Below, in pieces: positions 12,306 to 20,505 of a DNA stretch of 64,000 bases. Position numbers and translations under genes: made by a program. Under the pieces are notes generated by a model, which saw nothing but the letters and a program-made list of their open reading frames with translations, was not told the DNA's origin and did no database searches. Source of the stretch: Stenotrophomonas koreensis (GTDB lineage Bacteria; Pseudomonadota; Gammaproteobacteria; Xanthomonadales; Xanthomonadaceae); NCBI RefSeq assembly GCF_001431525.1, contig NZ_LDJH01000006.1:433148-497147 (forward strand), in the 5' to 3' direction. Every line of letters starts with the position of its first letter. The first letter of the stretch is position 1.

Positions 12306-12806
12306 TCACTGCGGCGGGGCGGGTTTGTCCGGCAACAGCCGCGGCAGCAGGCTGACCACCAGCAGGGCGGCCACGGTGCTGGCCAGTGCCAGCAGGTGCA
12401 TGCCCATGCCTACGGCCATGCCGATGGCTGCCGCCGCCCAGATCCCGGCGGCGGTGGTCAGCCCCTGCACGCGTTCTTCGTGGTCCAGCTTGAGGATGGC
12501 ACCGGCACCAAGAAAGCCGATGCCCGAGACGATGCCCTGCATCACCCGGGTGACATCGGCCTGGCTGACCCCGGCCAGCAGCGGGGCCATCACGAACAGG
12601 GCCGAGCCGATGCAGACCAGGATATGGGTGCGCAGCCCGGCGGCACGGCCTTTGGCCTCACGCTCCAGCCCGAGCATGCCGCCGAGCACGATGGCAACCA
12701 GCAGGCGGGCAACGATGACCGTGGCGGTAGCCGGATCGGGCAGTGCCAACTCGGCAGCCAGCGTCTGGCTGAGGATGTCCAACAGCGGTGGGGAGGAATT
12801 GACCAT
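12306..12806 (-). CDS. MgtC/SapB family membrane protein
   Basis: A 166-residue membrane protein. After a short N-terminus it contains ARLLVAIVLGGMLGLERE, the signature first helix of MgtC, then GLRTHILVCIGSALF and GIVSGIGFLGAGAILK, with about four to five hydrophobic segments. MgtC proteins affect survival in low magnesium and inhibit the F-type ATPase in some pathogens; small MgtC/SapB homologues without the C-terminal ACT-like domain, as here, have less certain roles. Start ATG at 12806 (MVNSSPP) was chosen over an upstream extension of poor composition. It is flanked by the repeat array beginning at 12914. Confidence 0.9.
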   Translation of the reverse strand: MVNSSPPLLDILSQTLAAELALPDPATATVIVARLLVAIVLGGMLGLEREAKGRAAGLRTHILVCIGSALFVMAPLLAGVSQADVTRVMQGIVSGIGFLGAGAILKLDHEERVQGLTTAAGIWAAAAIGMAVGMGMHLLALASTVAALLVVSLLPRLLPDKPAPPQ

Positions 12807-12913
12807 GAACCTATCGTGGCCAACCCCGGATGCAGTACCGGTGAGGACGGCACTTGCCTGACGTACCGTGCTGCCCTGCATGCTGAGCGTGCCTGTTGCT
12901 GCAGAGCTGTCGC

Positions 12914-13284
12914 AGGAGCGGGTCTGCCCGCGACGGTTGCCGCGTCAGGCCTGCTGCAACAGCAAAAGCATCGCGACCAAGGTCGCTCCCACAGGGGGAG
13001 CCGTTGTTACTACCCAAGGCTTGCCGCAACAACCATGCAGGCCGGCGGTTGTGGGAACGGGCCTGCCCGCGACGGTTGCCGCGTCAGGCCTGCTGCAACA
13101 GGAAAGCATCGCGACCAAGGTCGCTCCCACAGGGGGCGGCTGTCGCGACCCAGGGCGCTGCTGCAACAGCAAAGCATCGTGGCCAAGGTCGCTCCCACAG
13201 GGAGCCTGCTGTTACTACCCAGGGCGCTGCTGGAACAACCATGCAGGCCGGTTTTTGTTGGAGCGGGCCTGCCGGCGACGGTTC
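12914..13284. repeat. Composite REP array (BIME-like)
   Basis: A dense array between mgtC-like and mtnC. Unit type A, GCATCGCGACCAAGGTCGCTCCCACAGGG, occurs at 12968-12996, 13106-13134 and 13174-13202 (the last with GTGG for GCGA). Unit type B, an inverted form resembling GGAGCGGGCCTGCCCGCGACGGTT, occurs near 12914-12938, 13051-13078 and 13260-13284. A and B are joined by a shared spacer (GCCGCGTCAGGCCTGCTGCAAC) in two copies, 12914-12996 and 13051-13134. A further imperfect direct repeat of about 75 bases links 13003-13078 with 13209-13284. This is a typical mosaic of paired inverted REPs. Confidence 0.9.
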
Positions 13285-13984
13285 AGGGCTGGATCTGGGT
13301 GAAGTCGGTGACCCGGGTGTGGCCGTTGGCGGCTTCGCCGCTGCGCGGGGTTGGGTAGTCGTCCAGCCGGTCCAGCAGCACGGTGTCCAGCCCGGCCTCG
13401 CGGGCGGCATCCAGCTCCTGGACCACATCGGACAGGAACAGGATCTGCGCAGGGGCCGCGCCCAGTGCCGCGGTGATGCGACGGTAGCTGTCCGCCTCGC
13501 GCTTGCCGCCGATCTCGGTATCGAAGTGGCCGGCAAACAGGGCGCCCAGGTCGCCGGCATCGGAGAAGCCGAAGAACAGCTTCTGCGCGGCCACCGAGCC
13601 GGAGGAATACACGTACAGCGGCAGCCCGGCGGCGTGCCAGCGGCGCAGCACGTCAGCCACTTCCGGGTACAGGTGCGCGGTGTAGTCGCCGTTGCGGTAG
13701 CCGGCCTCCCAGATCATCCCCTGCAGCGCCTTCAGTGCGGTGTGCTTGCGGTCGGCATCGATCCAGCCCTGCAGGGTTTCCACGATCACCGCGTCATCGC
13801 AGGTGCTGGCGGCGATCTCGGTAGCCACCGCATCCAGCCAGCGGCGCACAGCCGGCTGCTGGCCATGGGTGGCGACAAAGCCGGGCAGGGCGGCGCGCGC
13901 ATACGGAAACAGCACGTTCTTGACGAAGGAGATCGAGGAAGTGGTGCCTTCGATATCGGTGAGGATGATGCGCGGTGCGGTCAT
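13283..13984 (-). CDS. mtnC: Acireductone synthase (enolase-phosphatase E1)
   Basis: A 233-residue HAD-superfamily enzyme of methionine salvage. It enolises and dephosphorylates 2,3-diketo-5-methylthiopentyl-1-phosphate to the acireductone used by MtnD. HAD motif I is [10 protein letters not shown] near the N-terminus; YVYSSGSV is motif II, the KREADSY lysine is motif III and [13 protein letters not shown] is motif IV. ATG at 13984 with GGA seven bases upstream is preferred to a TTG five codons earlier. It is the last gene after mtnB and mtnD, 62 bp behind mtnD, with a hairpin in that gap. Length agrees with the family. The composite REP array ends against its stop codon. Confidence 0.95.
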   Translation of the reverse strand: MTAPRIILTDIEGTTSSISFVKNVLFPYARAALPGFVATHGQQPAVRRWLDAVATEIAASTCDDAVIVETLQGWIDADRKHTALKALQGMIWEAGYRNGDYTAHLYPEVADVLRRWHAAGLPLYVYSSGSVAAQKLFFGFSDAGDLGALFAGHFDTEIGGKREADSYRRITAALGAAPAQILFLSDVVQELDAAREAGLDTVLLDRLDDYPTPRSGEAANGHTRVTDFTQIQP

Positions 13985-14003
13985 GACAGGTTCCAGCAAG
14001 CAG

Positions 14004-14026
14004 ACGGGCCGGGGTGACCGGCCCGT
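14004..14026 (-). terminator. Hairpin in the mtnD-mtnC gap
   Basis: ACGGGCCGG pairs with CCGGCCCGT around a five-base loop, between mtnD and mtnC. There is no T run, so it is not a standard intrinsic terminator; it may reduce mtnC expression or protect the 3' end of upstream mRNA. Confidence 0.35.
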
Positions 14027-14046
14027 GGGGATCGATGGCGGCAGGC

Positions 14047-14601
14047 TCAGCCGGCAGTGGGCTGGTAGCGCGGGAATTGCTGCGCGATGGTGGTGCCGGT
14101 GAAGTGGCCGACCCAGCCATCGGGCGCGGTGAAGAAGCGGATCGCGGCGAAGTTGGGGTACTCGCCCATGTCAAACCAGTGGGTCACGCCATCGGGTACG
14201 GCGATCAGGTCGTCCTTGACGCACTCCACCTCGTAGACCTTGTCGTCCACGTGCAGGGTGAACAGGCCCGAGCCGGCGACGAAGAAACGTACCTCGTCTT
14301 CCTTGTGGTAATGCTCGTCCAGGAACTTGGCGCGGATCTCGGCACGGTTGGGGTTGTCCGGCGCGACCGAGGCCACGTCCACGCTCTGGAAGCCGTGCTG
14401 GGCGACCAGGCGGTCGATGTCCTGCCGGTAGGCGGCAAACACCTCTTCCTGGCTGGCACCGGGGGCGACCGGGTGCTGGGCCACCCAGCGCTCGAACTGC
14501 ACGCCGATGCGGGCCAGCTCGCTGGCAATGGCCGCGCCGTCAGTGGTTTCCAGCAGCACGCTGGAGGGATCGTTGTCGTTGAAGATGCGCAGGCGGCTCA
14601 T
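14047..14601 (-). CDS. mtnD: Acireductone dioxygenase
   Basis: A 184-residue cupin of methionine salvage that oxidises acireductone to 2-keto-4-methylthiobutyrate and formate (Fe form). The metal site is visible as [12 protein letters not shown] (H-x-H-x(3-5)-E), with the last ligand in [12 protein letters not shown] at 14601 gives MSRLRIFND; the longer frame upstream overlaps mtnB in another frame and is a shadow. It lies 49 bp after mtnB and 62 bp before mtnC. All three salvage enzymes together show that this strain recycles methylthioadenosine-derived carbon. Confidence 0.96.
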   Translation of the reverse strand: MSRLRIFNDNDPSSVLLETTDGAAIASELARIGVQFERWVAQHPVAPGASQEEVFAAYRQDIDRLVAQHGFQSVDVASVAPDNPNRAEIRAKFLDEHYHKEDEVRFFVAGSGLFTLHVDDKVYEVECVKDDLIAVPDGVTHWFDMGEYPNFAAIRFFTAPDGWVGHFTGTTIAQQFPRYQPTAG

Positions 14602-14650
14602 GGCGGTTTTCCGGTCAGTGGGGGGAGGGACGGGCACTGCAGGGAGGCGG

Positions 14651-15298
14651 TCAGTGGCCGGCGCGCAGCTTGCGCAGCTCCAGCTCGCAGTGGAGCAGGA
14701 ACTCGAAGGCTTCCAGGTGGCGGCGGGCTTCGGCCATGTCGCGGCCCCAGGCATACAGGCCGTGGCCGTCGATCAGGTAGCCCCACAGCGGGCCGGCATC
14801 CAGTGCCGCCTCGACCTGGGCGGCCAGCACGTTCATGTCCTGGGTGTTGGCAAACACCGGCAGCTCGATGGCCAGCTCGTGGGTGGTGTTGCCGTGCAGC
14901 GCCTTGAGCAGTTCGTAGCCTTCCAGCCGGATATGGCCCTGGCTGGCCCACAGCCGCGAGGCAATGGTCTGCACCGGCGAATGGGTGTGAAGCACGCAGC
15001 CCACTTCCGGGAAGCGGGCGTAGAGCTGGGTGTGCAGCAGGGTTTCGGCCGAGGGCCGCAGCGGGCGGCCAACGGCCTGGCCGTTGAAATCCACCACCAT
15101 GATGTCGTCTTCGACCAGCCGGCCCTTGTCCTTGCCGGACACGGTGATCGCGGCATGGCGCTGATCCAGGCGGTGGGAGAAATTGCTGCTGGTGGCCGGG
15201 GTCCAGCCGGCACGGGCCAGCTCGGCGATGTTGCTGATCAGCAGCTGGGCCAGCGCCGACAGGCGCTGGCCATCGTAGGGCAGGGAGGTGTCGTTCAT
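14651..15298 (-). CDS. mtnB: Methylthioribulose-1-phosphate dehydratase
   Basis: A 215-residue class II aldolase/adducin-fold enzyme that dehydrates 5-methylthioribulose-1-phosphate to the diketo compound used by MtnC. Key features: SSNFSHRL near residue 35, the zinc-binding HTHS ([10 protein letters not shown]) around residue 100 and [11 protein letters not shown] near 175. ATG at 15298 (MNDTSLPY) is used. Its start is only 10 bp after the stop of the upstream permease gene, so the two are probably cotranscribed. mtnA and the kinase or phosphorylase for methylthioadenosine are not in the window. Confidence 0.94.
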   Translation of the reverse strand: MNDTSLPYDGQRLSALAQLLISNIAELARAGWTPATSSNFSHRLDQRHAAITVSGKDKGRLVEDDIMVVDFNGQAVGRPLRPSAETLLHTQLYARFPEVGCVLHTHSPVQTIASRLWASQGHIRLEGYELLKALHGNTTHELAIELPVFANTQDMNVLAAQVEAALDAGPLWGYLIDGHGLYAWGRDMAEARRHLEAFEFLLHCELELRKLRAGH

Positions 15299-15308
15299 GC
15301 GCGCAATT

Positions 15309-16628
15309 CTAGCGCGAGCGGGCCACCGAACGCTTGTTATCAATCGCGATGAATAGGAAAAGCAGCACCAGCACCAGGACCACCGCGCCGAGCACGATCT
15401 TGAGCGAGGCCGAGCCCAGCAGCAGCGCGCAGGCGAACAGCGCGCCGAGGCCGAGCAGGCGTTCGCGGGTGGTAGGCCGGTGGGCGGCGCTACCCTTGAG
15501 CAGCACCAGTCCGGCCGCGCCGTAGGTGACCACGATCAGGATCACCACCATCTCGATCAGCACCTCGAACTGGCCGGAGACGGTCGGCGCCAGCGTGGCG
15601 ATGGTCAGCGCGCTCATCGCCAGGGCGACGAAGAACAGCCCCCAGGTGGCCGCACCGTTGCGGCTCTGGCGGCCGAAGATGGCCGGCAGGAAGCCGCGCT
15701 GGGCGGCGCGGGCGCCGGATTCGCCGGTTACCAGCATCCAGCCGCCGAGCGTGCCGGTGGCCTTGAGCGCGGCGGCCAGTGCGATCACCGGCACCGCCCA
15801 GGCGCCGAACATCTGCCCGGCGACCAGCGCAAACGGTGCCGAGGAGGCGGCAATCTGCTGCGCCGGCACGATGCCCATCATCAGCACCGAGGAAATCAGG
15901 TAGACCACCCCGGCAATACCGATGCCGCCGAGGGTGGCGATCGGCACGTTGCGGTCCGGGTTGCGCACCACCCCGGCCACCATCGCGCCGGTTTCCAGCC
16001 CGACAAAGGCCCAGAACACCGGCGCCAGCGAGGAGAACACCACCGCCGCATCCGACTGTCCGGACACATTCCACGACAGCTGGTAGACCTGCGGGTCGAA
16101 GTGGACCCAGCCAGCGGTGAGCACCACTGCCACCGGCAGCAGCCCGAACACCACGCAGAAGGACTGGAAGCGGGCAATCGGCCGTGGCCCGAGCAGGTTC
16201 AGCGCGAACATCGCCCAGATCAGTGCCAGCTGGCCGCCGAGCCGGACCAGGCTGTTGTCATCGCCAAACGGCAGGATCACCATCAGGTAGCCGAAGGCGG
16301 CCACCGCGATGGCGTTGTTGCCGATCCACGACTGCACCCAGTACAGGAAGGTGGCCAGGAAGGAGGCATTGCGGCCCAGCGAGGGGCCGATGTAGTCATC
16401 CTGCGCTTCCAGGTTGGGGTGGCGGCGGGCCAGCTGCGAAAACGCCGCACCCAGCATCATCGCCAACGCGGTGCCCAGCAGCCAGGCCAGCGCGGTGACG
16501 CCGCCGGACTTGGCCAGGGTGGCCGGCAGCAGGAAGAAGCCGGAGCCGATCATGTTGTTGGCGACCACGAAGGTCGCCAGCAGCGGGCCGATCTTGGCTG
16601 GAGAGACAGCGATGGACGCGTTGGACAT
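15309..16628 (-). CDS. APC-family amino acid transporter upstream of mtnBDC
   Basis: A 439-residue membrane transporter with about twelve hydrophobic segments, similar in layout to AdiC, CadB and PotE. The TM1 signature [19 protein letters not shown] is clear, as is [13 protein letters not shown] in TM6. Start ATG at 16628. It ends 10 bp before mtnB on the same strand, which suggests cotranscription with methionine salvage. A function in uptake or exchange of methionine or a related amino acid is an inference from this linkage only. A terminator-like hairpin (16656-16685) separates it from the next permease upstream. Confidence 0.88.
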   Translation of the reverse strand: MSNASIAVSPAKIGPLLATFVVANNMIGSGFFLLPATLAKSGGVTALAWLLGTALAMMLGAAFSQLARRHPNLEAQDDYIGPSLGRNASFLATFLYWVQSWIGNNAIAVAAFGYLMVILPFGDDNSLVRLGGQLALIWAMFALNLLGPRPIARFQSFCVVFGLLPVAVVLTAGWVHFDPQVYQLSWNVSGQSDAAVVFSSLAPVFWAFVGLETGAMVAGVVRNPDRNVPIATLGGIGIAGVVYLISSVLMMGIVPAQQIAASSAPFALVAGQMFGAWAVPVIALAAALKATGTLGGWMLVTGESGARAAQRGFLPAIFGRQSRNGAATWGLFFVALAMSALTIATLAPTVSGQFEVLIEMVVILIVVTYGAAGLVLLKGSAAHRPTTRERLLGLGALFACALLLGSASLKIVLGAVVLVLVLLFLFIAIDNKRSVARSR

Positions 16629-16655
16629 TCGACACCGGAAGCTGGAAGGGGAAAA

Positions 16656-16685
16656 CCGGACACCCCGGGCAGCCGGGGTGTCTGG
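16656..16685 (-). terminator. Intrinsic terminator between the two permease genes
   Basis: A 13-bp stem (CCAGACACCCCGG with CCGGGGTGTCCGG, reading the minus strand) is followed by TTTT on the minus strand. It lies just after the stop of the 16698-18179 permease, ending that transcript before the 15309-16628 permease and mtn genes. Confidence 0.75.
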
Positions 16686-16697
16686 CGCTGGCTGCGC

Positions 16698-18179
16698 TTA
16701 CTTGCCGGCCGCAGGCTTGTTCAGGCGGCTGTGGCGCATGCCGTAGCCGAAGTAGATCAGCTGGCCCAGCACCGTCCAGCCGACAAACACCATCCAATGT
16801 TCGATAAAGGCCTGCCAGAACAGGAACAGACAGGCGGCGGCACCGAGCAGGCTGACCAGCCAGATCGCCGGCACCCGGAACGGGCGCGGCAGTTCCGGCT
16901 TGGTATGACGCAGCACCAGCACGCAGATGCAGACGGTGGCGAAGGCCAGCAGGGTGCCCATCGAGACCAGCTCGCCCAGTACGTTGAGCGGCAGCAGGCC
17001 GGCCAGCAGGCAGGCGACGATGCCGACCAGGATGGTGCCGATGTGCGGGGTGCGGTGCCTGGGATGGACGCGGCCGAAGATCTTCGGCAGCAGGCCGTCG
17101 CGGCTCATGGTGTAGAAGATGCGCGGCTGGGCCATCAGCATCACCAGGATCACCGAGGACAGGCCGGCGATGGCGCCGATTTCCACGAAGGTCTTCAGCC
17201 AGGCCAGGTCGGCATAGGTTTCCAGTGCGGTGGCCACCGGCTTGGCGGTGCCCAGTTGGGTGTAGTGCAGCATGCCGGTAAGTACGGCGCAGACGATGAT
17301 GTAGATCACCGTGCACACCACCAGCGAGCCGAGGATGCCGATGGGCATGTCACGCTGCGGGTTCTTGGCTTCGCCGGCGGCGGTGGAGACCGCATCAAAG
17401 CCGATATAGGCGAAGAACACGATCGAGGCGGCACGGAATACGCCGTCCAGGCCGAACTGGCCCGGGCCGGTGTTTTCGGGAATGAACGGGGTCCAGTTGG
17501 CCGGGTCGACATGCTGGATGCCAAAGCCGATGAACAGCGCAATCACCGCGACCTTGATCGCCACGATCACCGCATTGACCAGGCTGGACTGGGTGATGCC
17601 GCGGTAGCACAGGGCGGTGATGGCAGCCACGATCAGCACGGCCGGCAGGTTGATGACCGCGCCGGAGACGGCAAAGCTGCCGTCCTTCCAGGCCAGTGGT
17701 GCTTCGGCCAGCTGCGCCGGGAAGGGGATGCCCAGGGTGGAGGTGAGGAAGCTGACCAGATAGGCCGACCAACCCACCGCCACCGAGGAGGAGGCAAACA
17801 GGTATTCCAGCACCAGGCACCAGCCGATGAACCAGGCCAGACCCTCGCCCAGGGTGGCGTAGGTGTAGGAATAGGCACTGCCGGAGACCGGCAGCATCGC
17901 CGAGAACTCGGCATAGCACAGGCCGGCAAACGCACAGGCAATACCCGCCAGCACGAAGGACAGCATGATGGCCGGGCCGGCGTGGTTGGCCGCGGCCTGG
18001 CCGGTGACCACGAAGATGCCCGCGCCGATCACCGCGCCCATGCCCAGCAGGATCAGGTGGCGCGCGGTCAGGGTCCTTTTCAGGGTGACTTCGCCATCGA
18101 GGCTGCCCTCGAAGGGTTCGCCGCCATCAATATGGCCGGCCGGTTCAACCGGTTTGACCCGTAACAGGGACTTGAGCAT
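16698..18179 (-). CDS. APC-family cationic amino acid transporter-like permease
   Basis: A 493-residue permease of the CAT/YfnA type with about twelve to fourteen hydrophobic segments. After a cytoplasmic N-terminus ending in LKRTLTARHLILLGMG comes AVIGAGIFVVTGQAAA, the TM1 substrate site, then SGSAYSYTYATLGEGLAWFIGW and FFAYIGFDAVSTAAGEAKNP, all typical of this group. ATG at 18179 is preceded by AGGAAG at good spacing; the longer open frame is rejected. A hairpin terminator lies just downstream. The likely substrate is an amino acid, but it cannot be named. Confidence 0.92.
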   Translation of the reverse strand: MLKSLLRVKPVEPAGHIDGGEPFEGSLDGEVTLKRTLTARHLILLGMGAVIGAGIFVVTGQAAANHAGPAIMLSFVLAGIACAFAGLCYAEFSAMLPVSGSAYSYTYATLGEGLAWFIGWCLVLEYLFASSSVAVGWSAYLVSFLTSTLGIPFPAQLAEAPLAWKDGSFAVSGAVINLPAVLIVAAITALCYRGITQSSLVNAVIVAIKVAVIALFIGFGIQHVDPANWTPFIPENTGPGQFGLDGVFRAASIVFFAYIGFDAVSTAAGEAKNPQRDMPIGILGSLVVCTVIYIIVCAVLTGMLHYTQLGTAKPVATALETYADLAWLKTFVEIGAIAGLSSVILVMLMAQPRIFYTMSRDGLLPKIFGRVHPRHRTPHIGTILVGIVACLLAGLLPLNVLGELVSMGTLLAFATVCICVLVLRHTKPELPRPFRVPAIWLVSLLGAAACLFLFWQAFIEHWMVFVGWTVLGQLIYFGYGMRHSRLNKPAAGK

Positions 18180-18319
18180 GCGTGGACTTCCTGAATTGAG
18201 TTGCCTCAGCCAGATGACTGAAGCGTGAATGCTCGAAGGTGCCAAAACTGGCTGCCGCTGGCAAGCCGATGAAGTCATGTCTGGCGATAATGCGCCAAGT
18301 CCTGCCAACAACCCTTGTC

Positions 18320-18883
18320 ATGAGTGATTGCACTGCTGCACTGCGTCAGCAACTGGCCGCGCATGCGGCCGCCTGTCCGACCCAGGCCGGGCTGAGCGAA
18401 GAGTTCGGGCAACTGCTGGACGCGGCCGACAACCCGTTCCTGCGCAAGCGCCTGGCCGGGCATTTCACCGGCAGCGCCTGGCTGGTCTCGGCTGACGGCC
18501 AGCGCGCCCTGCTGATGCACCACCGCAAGCTCGGGCGCTGGCTGCAGCCCGGCGGCCACGCCGATGGCGACACCGACCTGGCGGCGGTGGCGCTGAAGGA
18601 GGCGCAGGAGGAATCCGGCCTGCCGGCCTTGCGGCTGGAGGATGGCCGGATATTCGATCTGGACCGGCACTGGATCCCCGAACGCGGCCAGGTGGCCGGC
18701 CACTGGCACTTCGATGTGCGCTACGTGGTGCGCTGCACCGGCAGCGAGCGTTTCACCGCCAACGCCGAATCACTGGCCCTGGCCTGGCGCGAGGTGAGCG
18801 AGATTGCCACCGATCCCGCCAGCGATGACTCGCTGGCGCGGATGGCACGGCGATGGCTTGGAAGCCAGGAACGAGTGGGATGA
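18320..18883 (+). CDS. NUDIX hydrolase
   Basis: A 187-residue NUDIX-fold protein, which would hydrolyse a nucleoside diphosphate linked to another moiety. The Nudix box is GGHADGDTDLAAVALKEAQEESGL-like at about residues 77-100; the catalytic KExxEExG part is present, while the first Glu of the textbook motif is replaced by Thr next to an Asp. ATG at 18320 (MSDCTAAL) is the best start, though no good ribosome site is visible. Its last codons (SQERVG) lie inside the GAGTAACGAGT-type repeat that fills the gap to serA, so the repeat seems to have supplied the stop codon. Substrate unknown. Confidence 0.85.
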   Translation: MSDCTAALRQQLAAHAAACPTQAGLSEEFGQLLDAADNPFLRKRLAGHFTGSAWLVSADGQRALLMHHRKLGRWLQPGGHADGDTDLAAVALKEAQEESGLPALRLEDGRIFDLDRHWIPERGQVAGHWHFDVRYVVRCTGSERFTANAESLALAWREVSEIATDPASDDSLARMARRWLGSQERVG

Positions 18884-19061
18884 AGCGAGCAACGAGTAAC
18901 GAGTGGAGAGAAAAGAGGGGCGAGTAGGGGCGTGAGGAAAGAGTTGAGAGGGAAGAGGAACGAGTGAGGAGCAGAGGCTCGCGCTCGTTACTCGTTACTA
19001 ACCACTAGTTACTTGCTCCCAGTCACTCGTTCCTCGTTACTACTCACTCGTTCCTCGCTTC
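18868..19061. repeat. Long imperfect inverted repeat of GAGTAACGAGT-type units
   Basis: About 190 bases between convergent NUDIX and serA. The left arm is almost all purine, built of ACGAGT, AACGAGTAACGAGTGG and AGAGGGGCGAGTAGGGG variants; the right arm is the reverse complement in style (CTCGTTACTCGTTACT, CACTCGTTCCTCGTTACT, CTCGCTTCATGC). The outermost parts, GATGAAGCGAGCAACGAGT and ACTCGTTCCTCGCTTCATG, pair nearly perfectly. RNA from either strand could fold into a long hairpin, so it may end transcription of both genes. Confidence 0.85.
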
Positions 19062-19068
19062 ATGCTTC

Positions 19069-20310
19069 TCAGTAGAGCACGCGCGTGCGCAGGGTGCCTT
19101 CGATCGCGGCCAGTTCCTCGCGGATCAGTGCGGCCTGGGATTCATCCACCGAGATGTCGATCACCACGTAGCCGACCTTCGGGTCGGTGCGCAGGTACTG
19201 GCCGTCGATGTTGACGTTGTGGCGCGAGAACACGTCGTTGATGCGCGAGAGCACACCCGGCACGTTGCGGTGGATATGCAGCAGGCGCAGCGCGCTGGGG
19301 TGCTCGGGCAGGGTCACTTCCGGGAAGTTGACCGCCGACAGTGTCGAGCCGTTGTCCGAGTAGCGCACCAGCTTGGCGGCCACTTCCACGCCGATGTTGT
19401 CCTGCGCCTCCAGCGTGGAGCCGCCGACGTGCGGGGTCAGGATGACGTTGTCATGCCGGGTCAGCGGGCTGACGAAGGCATCGCCGTTGCCCTGCGGTTC
19501 GACCGGGAACACGTCCACCGCGGCGCCGCCGATGTGGCCGCTTTCCAGCGCGGCGTCCAGCGCATCGATGTCGACCACGGTGCCGCGCGAGGCATTGACC
19601 AGGTGCGCGCCCGGCTTCATCGCCGCCAGCTGCGCCGCGCCGATCATGTTCTGGGTGGCCGGGGTTTCGGGCACATGCAGGGTGACGATGTCGGCGCGGG
19701 CCAGCAGGTCCTCCAGCGAGGCTGCCGGCTGCGCATTGCCCAGCGCCAGCTTGGTCTCGATGTCGTGGTAGATCACCTGCATGCCCAGCGCCTCGGCCAT
19801 GACCCCGACCTGGGTGCCGATATGACCGTAGCCGATGATCCCCAGGGTCTTGCCGCGCACCTCGTGGCTGCCGGCGGCGGATTTGGACCAGCCGCCACGG
19901 TGGCACTGCGCGTTTTTCTGCGGAATGCCGCGGGCCAGCATGATGGTTTCGGCAATCACCAGCTCGGCCACCGAGCGGGTGTTGGAATAGGGCGCATTGA
20001 ACACCGGCACGCCGGCCAGCTGCGCCGCTTCCAGGTCGACCTGGTTGGTGCCGATGCAGAAACAGCCCACCGCGATCAGGCGCTTGGCATGGCTGAGCAC
20101 CTCGGCGCTGAGCTGGGTGCGCGAACGGATGCCGATGATGTGCGCCTCGGCGATGCGCTCGATCAGTTGCTCTTCCGGCAGCGCCTTGGCATGCGCTTCG
20201 ATCTGGCTGTAACCGGCCGCGCGGAAGGTGTCGATCGCCGTCTGGCTGACCCCCTCCAGCAGCAGAACATGGATGCCTTGCTTGGGGTAGGAGGTCTTTT
20301 TCGGCGACAT
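19069..20310 (-). CDS. serA: D-3-phosphoglycerate dehydrogenase
   Basis: A 413-residue NAD-dependent dehydrogenase that makes 3-phosphohydroxypyruvate, the first step of serine synthesis. It has the D-2-hydroxyacid dehydrogenase core: LGIIGYGHIGTQVG (NAD fold), the catalytic Arg in NASRGTVVDIDAL, Glu in the DVFPVEP segment and His in ILTPHVGGSTLEAQ. A C-terminal ACT domain (HIHRNVPGVLSRINDVFS onward) suggests feedback control by L-serine, as in E. coli SerA (similar length). ATG at 20310 (MSPKKTSYP); the much longer open frame reaching 21762 is the shadow of the divergent gene. It is divergent from a D-2-hydroxyglutarate dehydrogenase-like gene. Confidence 0.96.
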   Translation of the reverse strand: MSPKKTSYPKQGIHVLLLEGVSQTAIDTFRAAGYSQIEAHAKALPEEQLIERIAEAHIIGIRSRTQLSAEVLSHAKRLIAVGCFCIGTNQVDLEAAQLAGVPVFNAPYSNTRSVAELVIAETIMLARGIPQKNAQCHRGGWSKSAAGSHEVRGKTLGIIGYGHIGTQVGVMAEALGMQVIYHDIETKLALGNAQPAASLEDLLARADIVTLHVPETPATQNMIGAAQLAAMKPGAHLVNASRGTVVDIDALDAALESGHIGGAAVDVFPVEPQGNGDAFVSPLTRHDNVILTPHVGGSTLEAQDNIGVEVAAKLVRYSDNGSTLSAVNFPEVTLPEHPSALRLLHIHRNVPGVLSRINDVFSRHNVNIDGQYLRTDPKVGYVVIDISVDESQAALIREELAAIEGTLRTRVLY

Positions 20311-20505
20311 GGCAGCGCGGACAGGTCGATGGGGGAGGCTCCAGTGTGCCAGATCTGGCCACCCTTTGTGCACTGCGCAATAAAACCCTGGCGTGGCGCA
20401 GCCCTTGCGGGGCAATGGTTTCATCTGCATCCATCGTTGTCGTACTGGACGCGACGGCGGCGCGCTGGCAGGCTTGCCCGCTGTCTTCCCTGTTGCCGTG
20501 CCGCC

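Noticed and set aside
12914..13284. CRISPR-like look of the repeated units
   Set aside because: Units are palindromic REP elements in both orientations with similar, not unique, spacers; no cas genes nearby.
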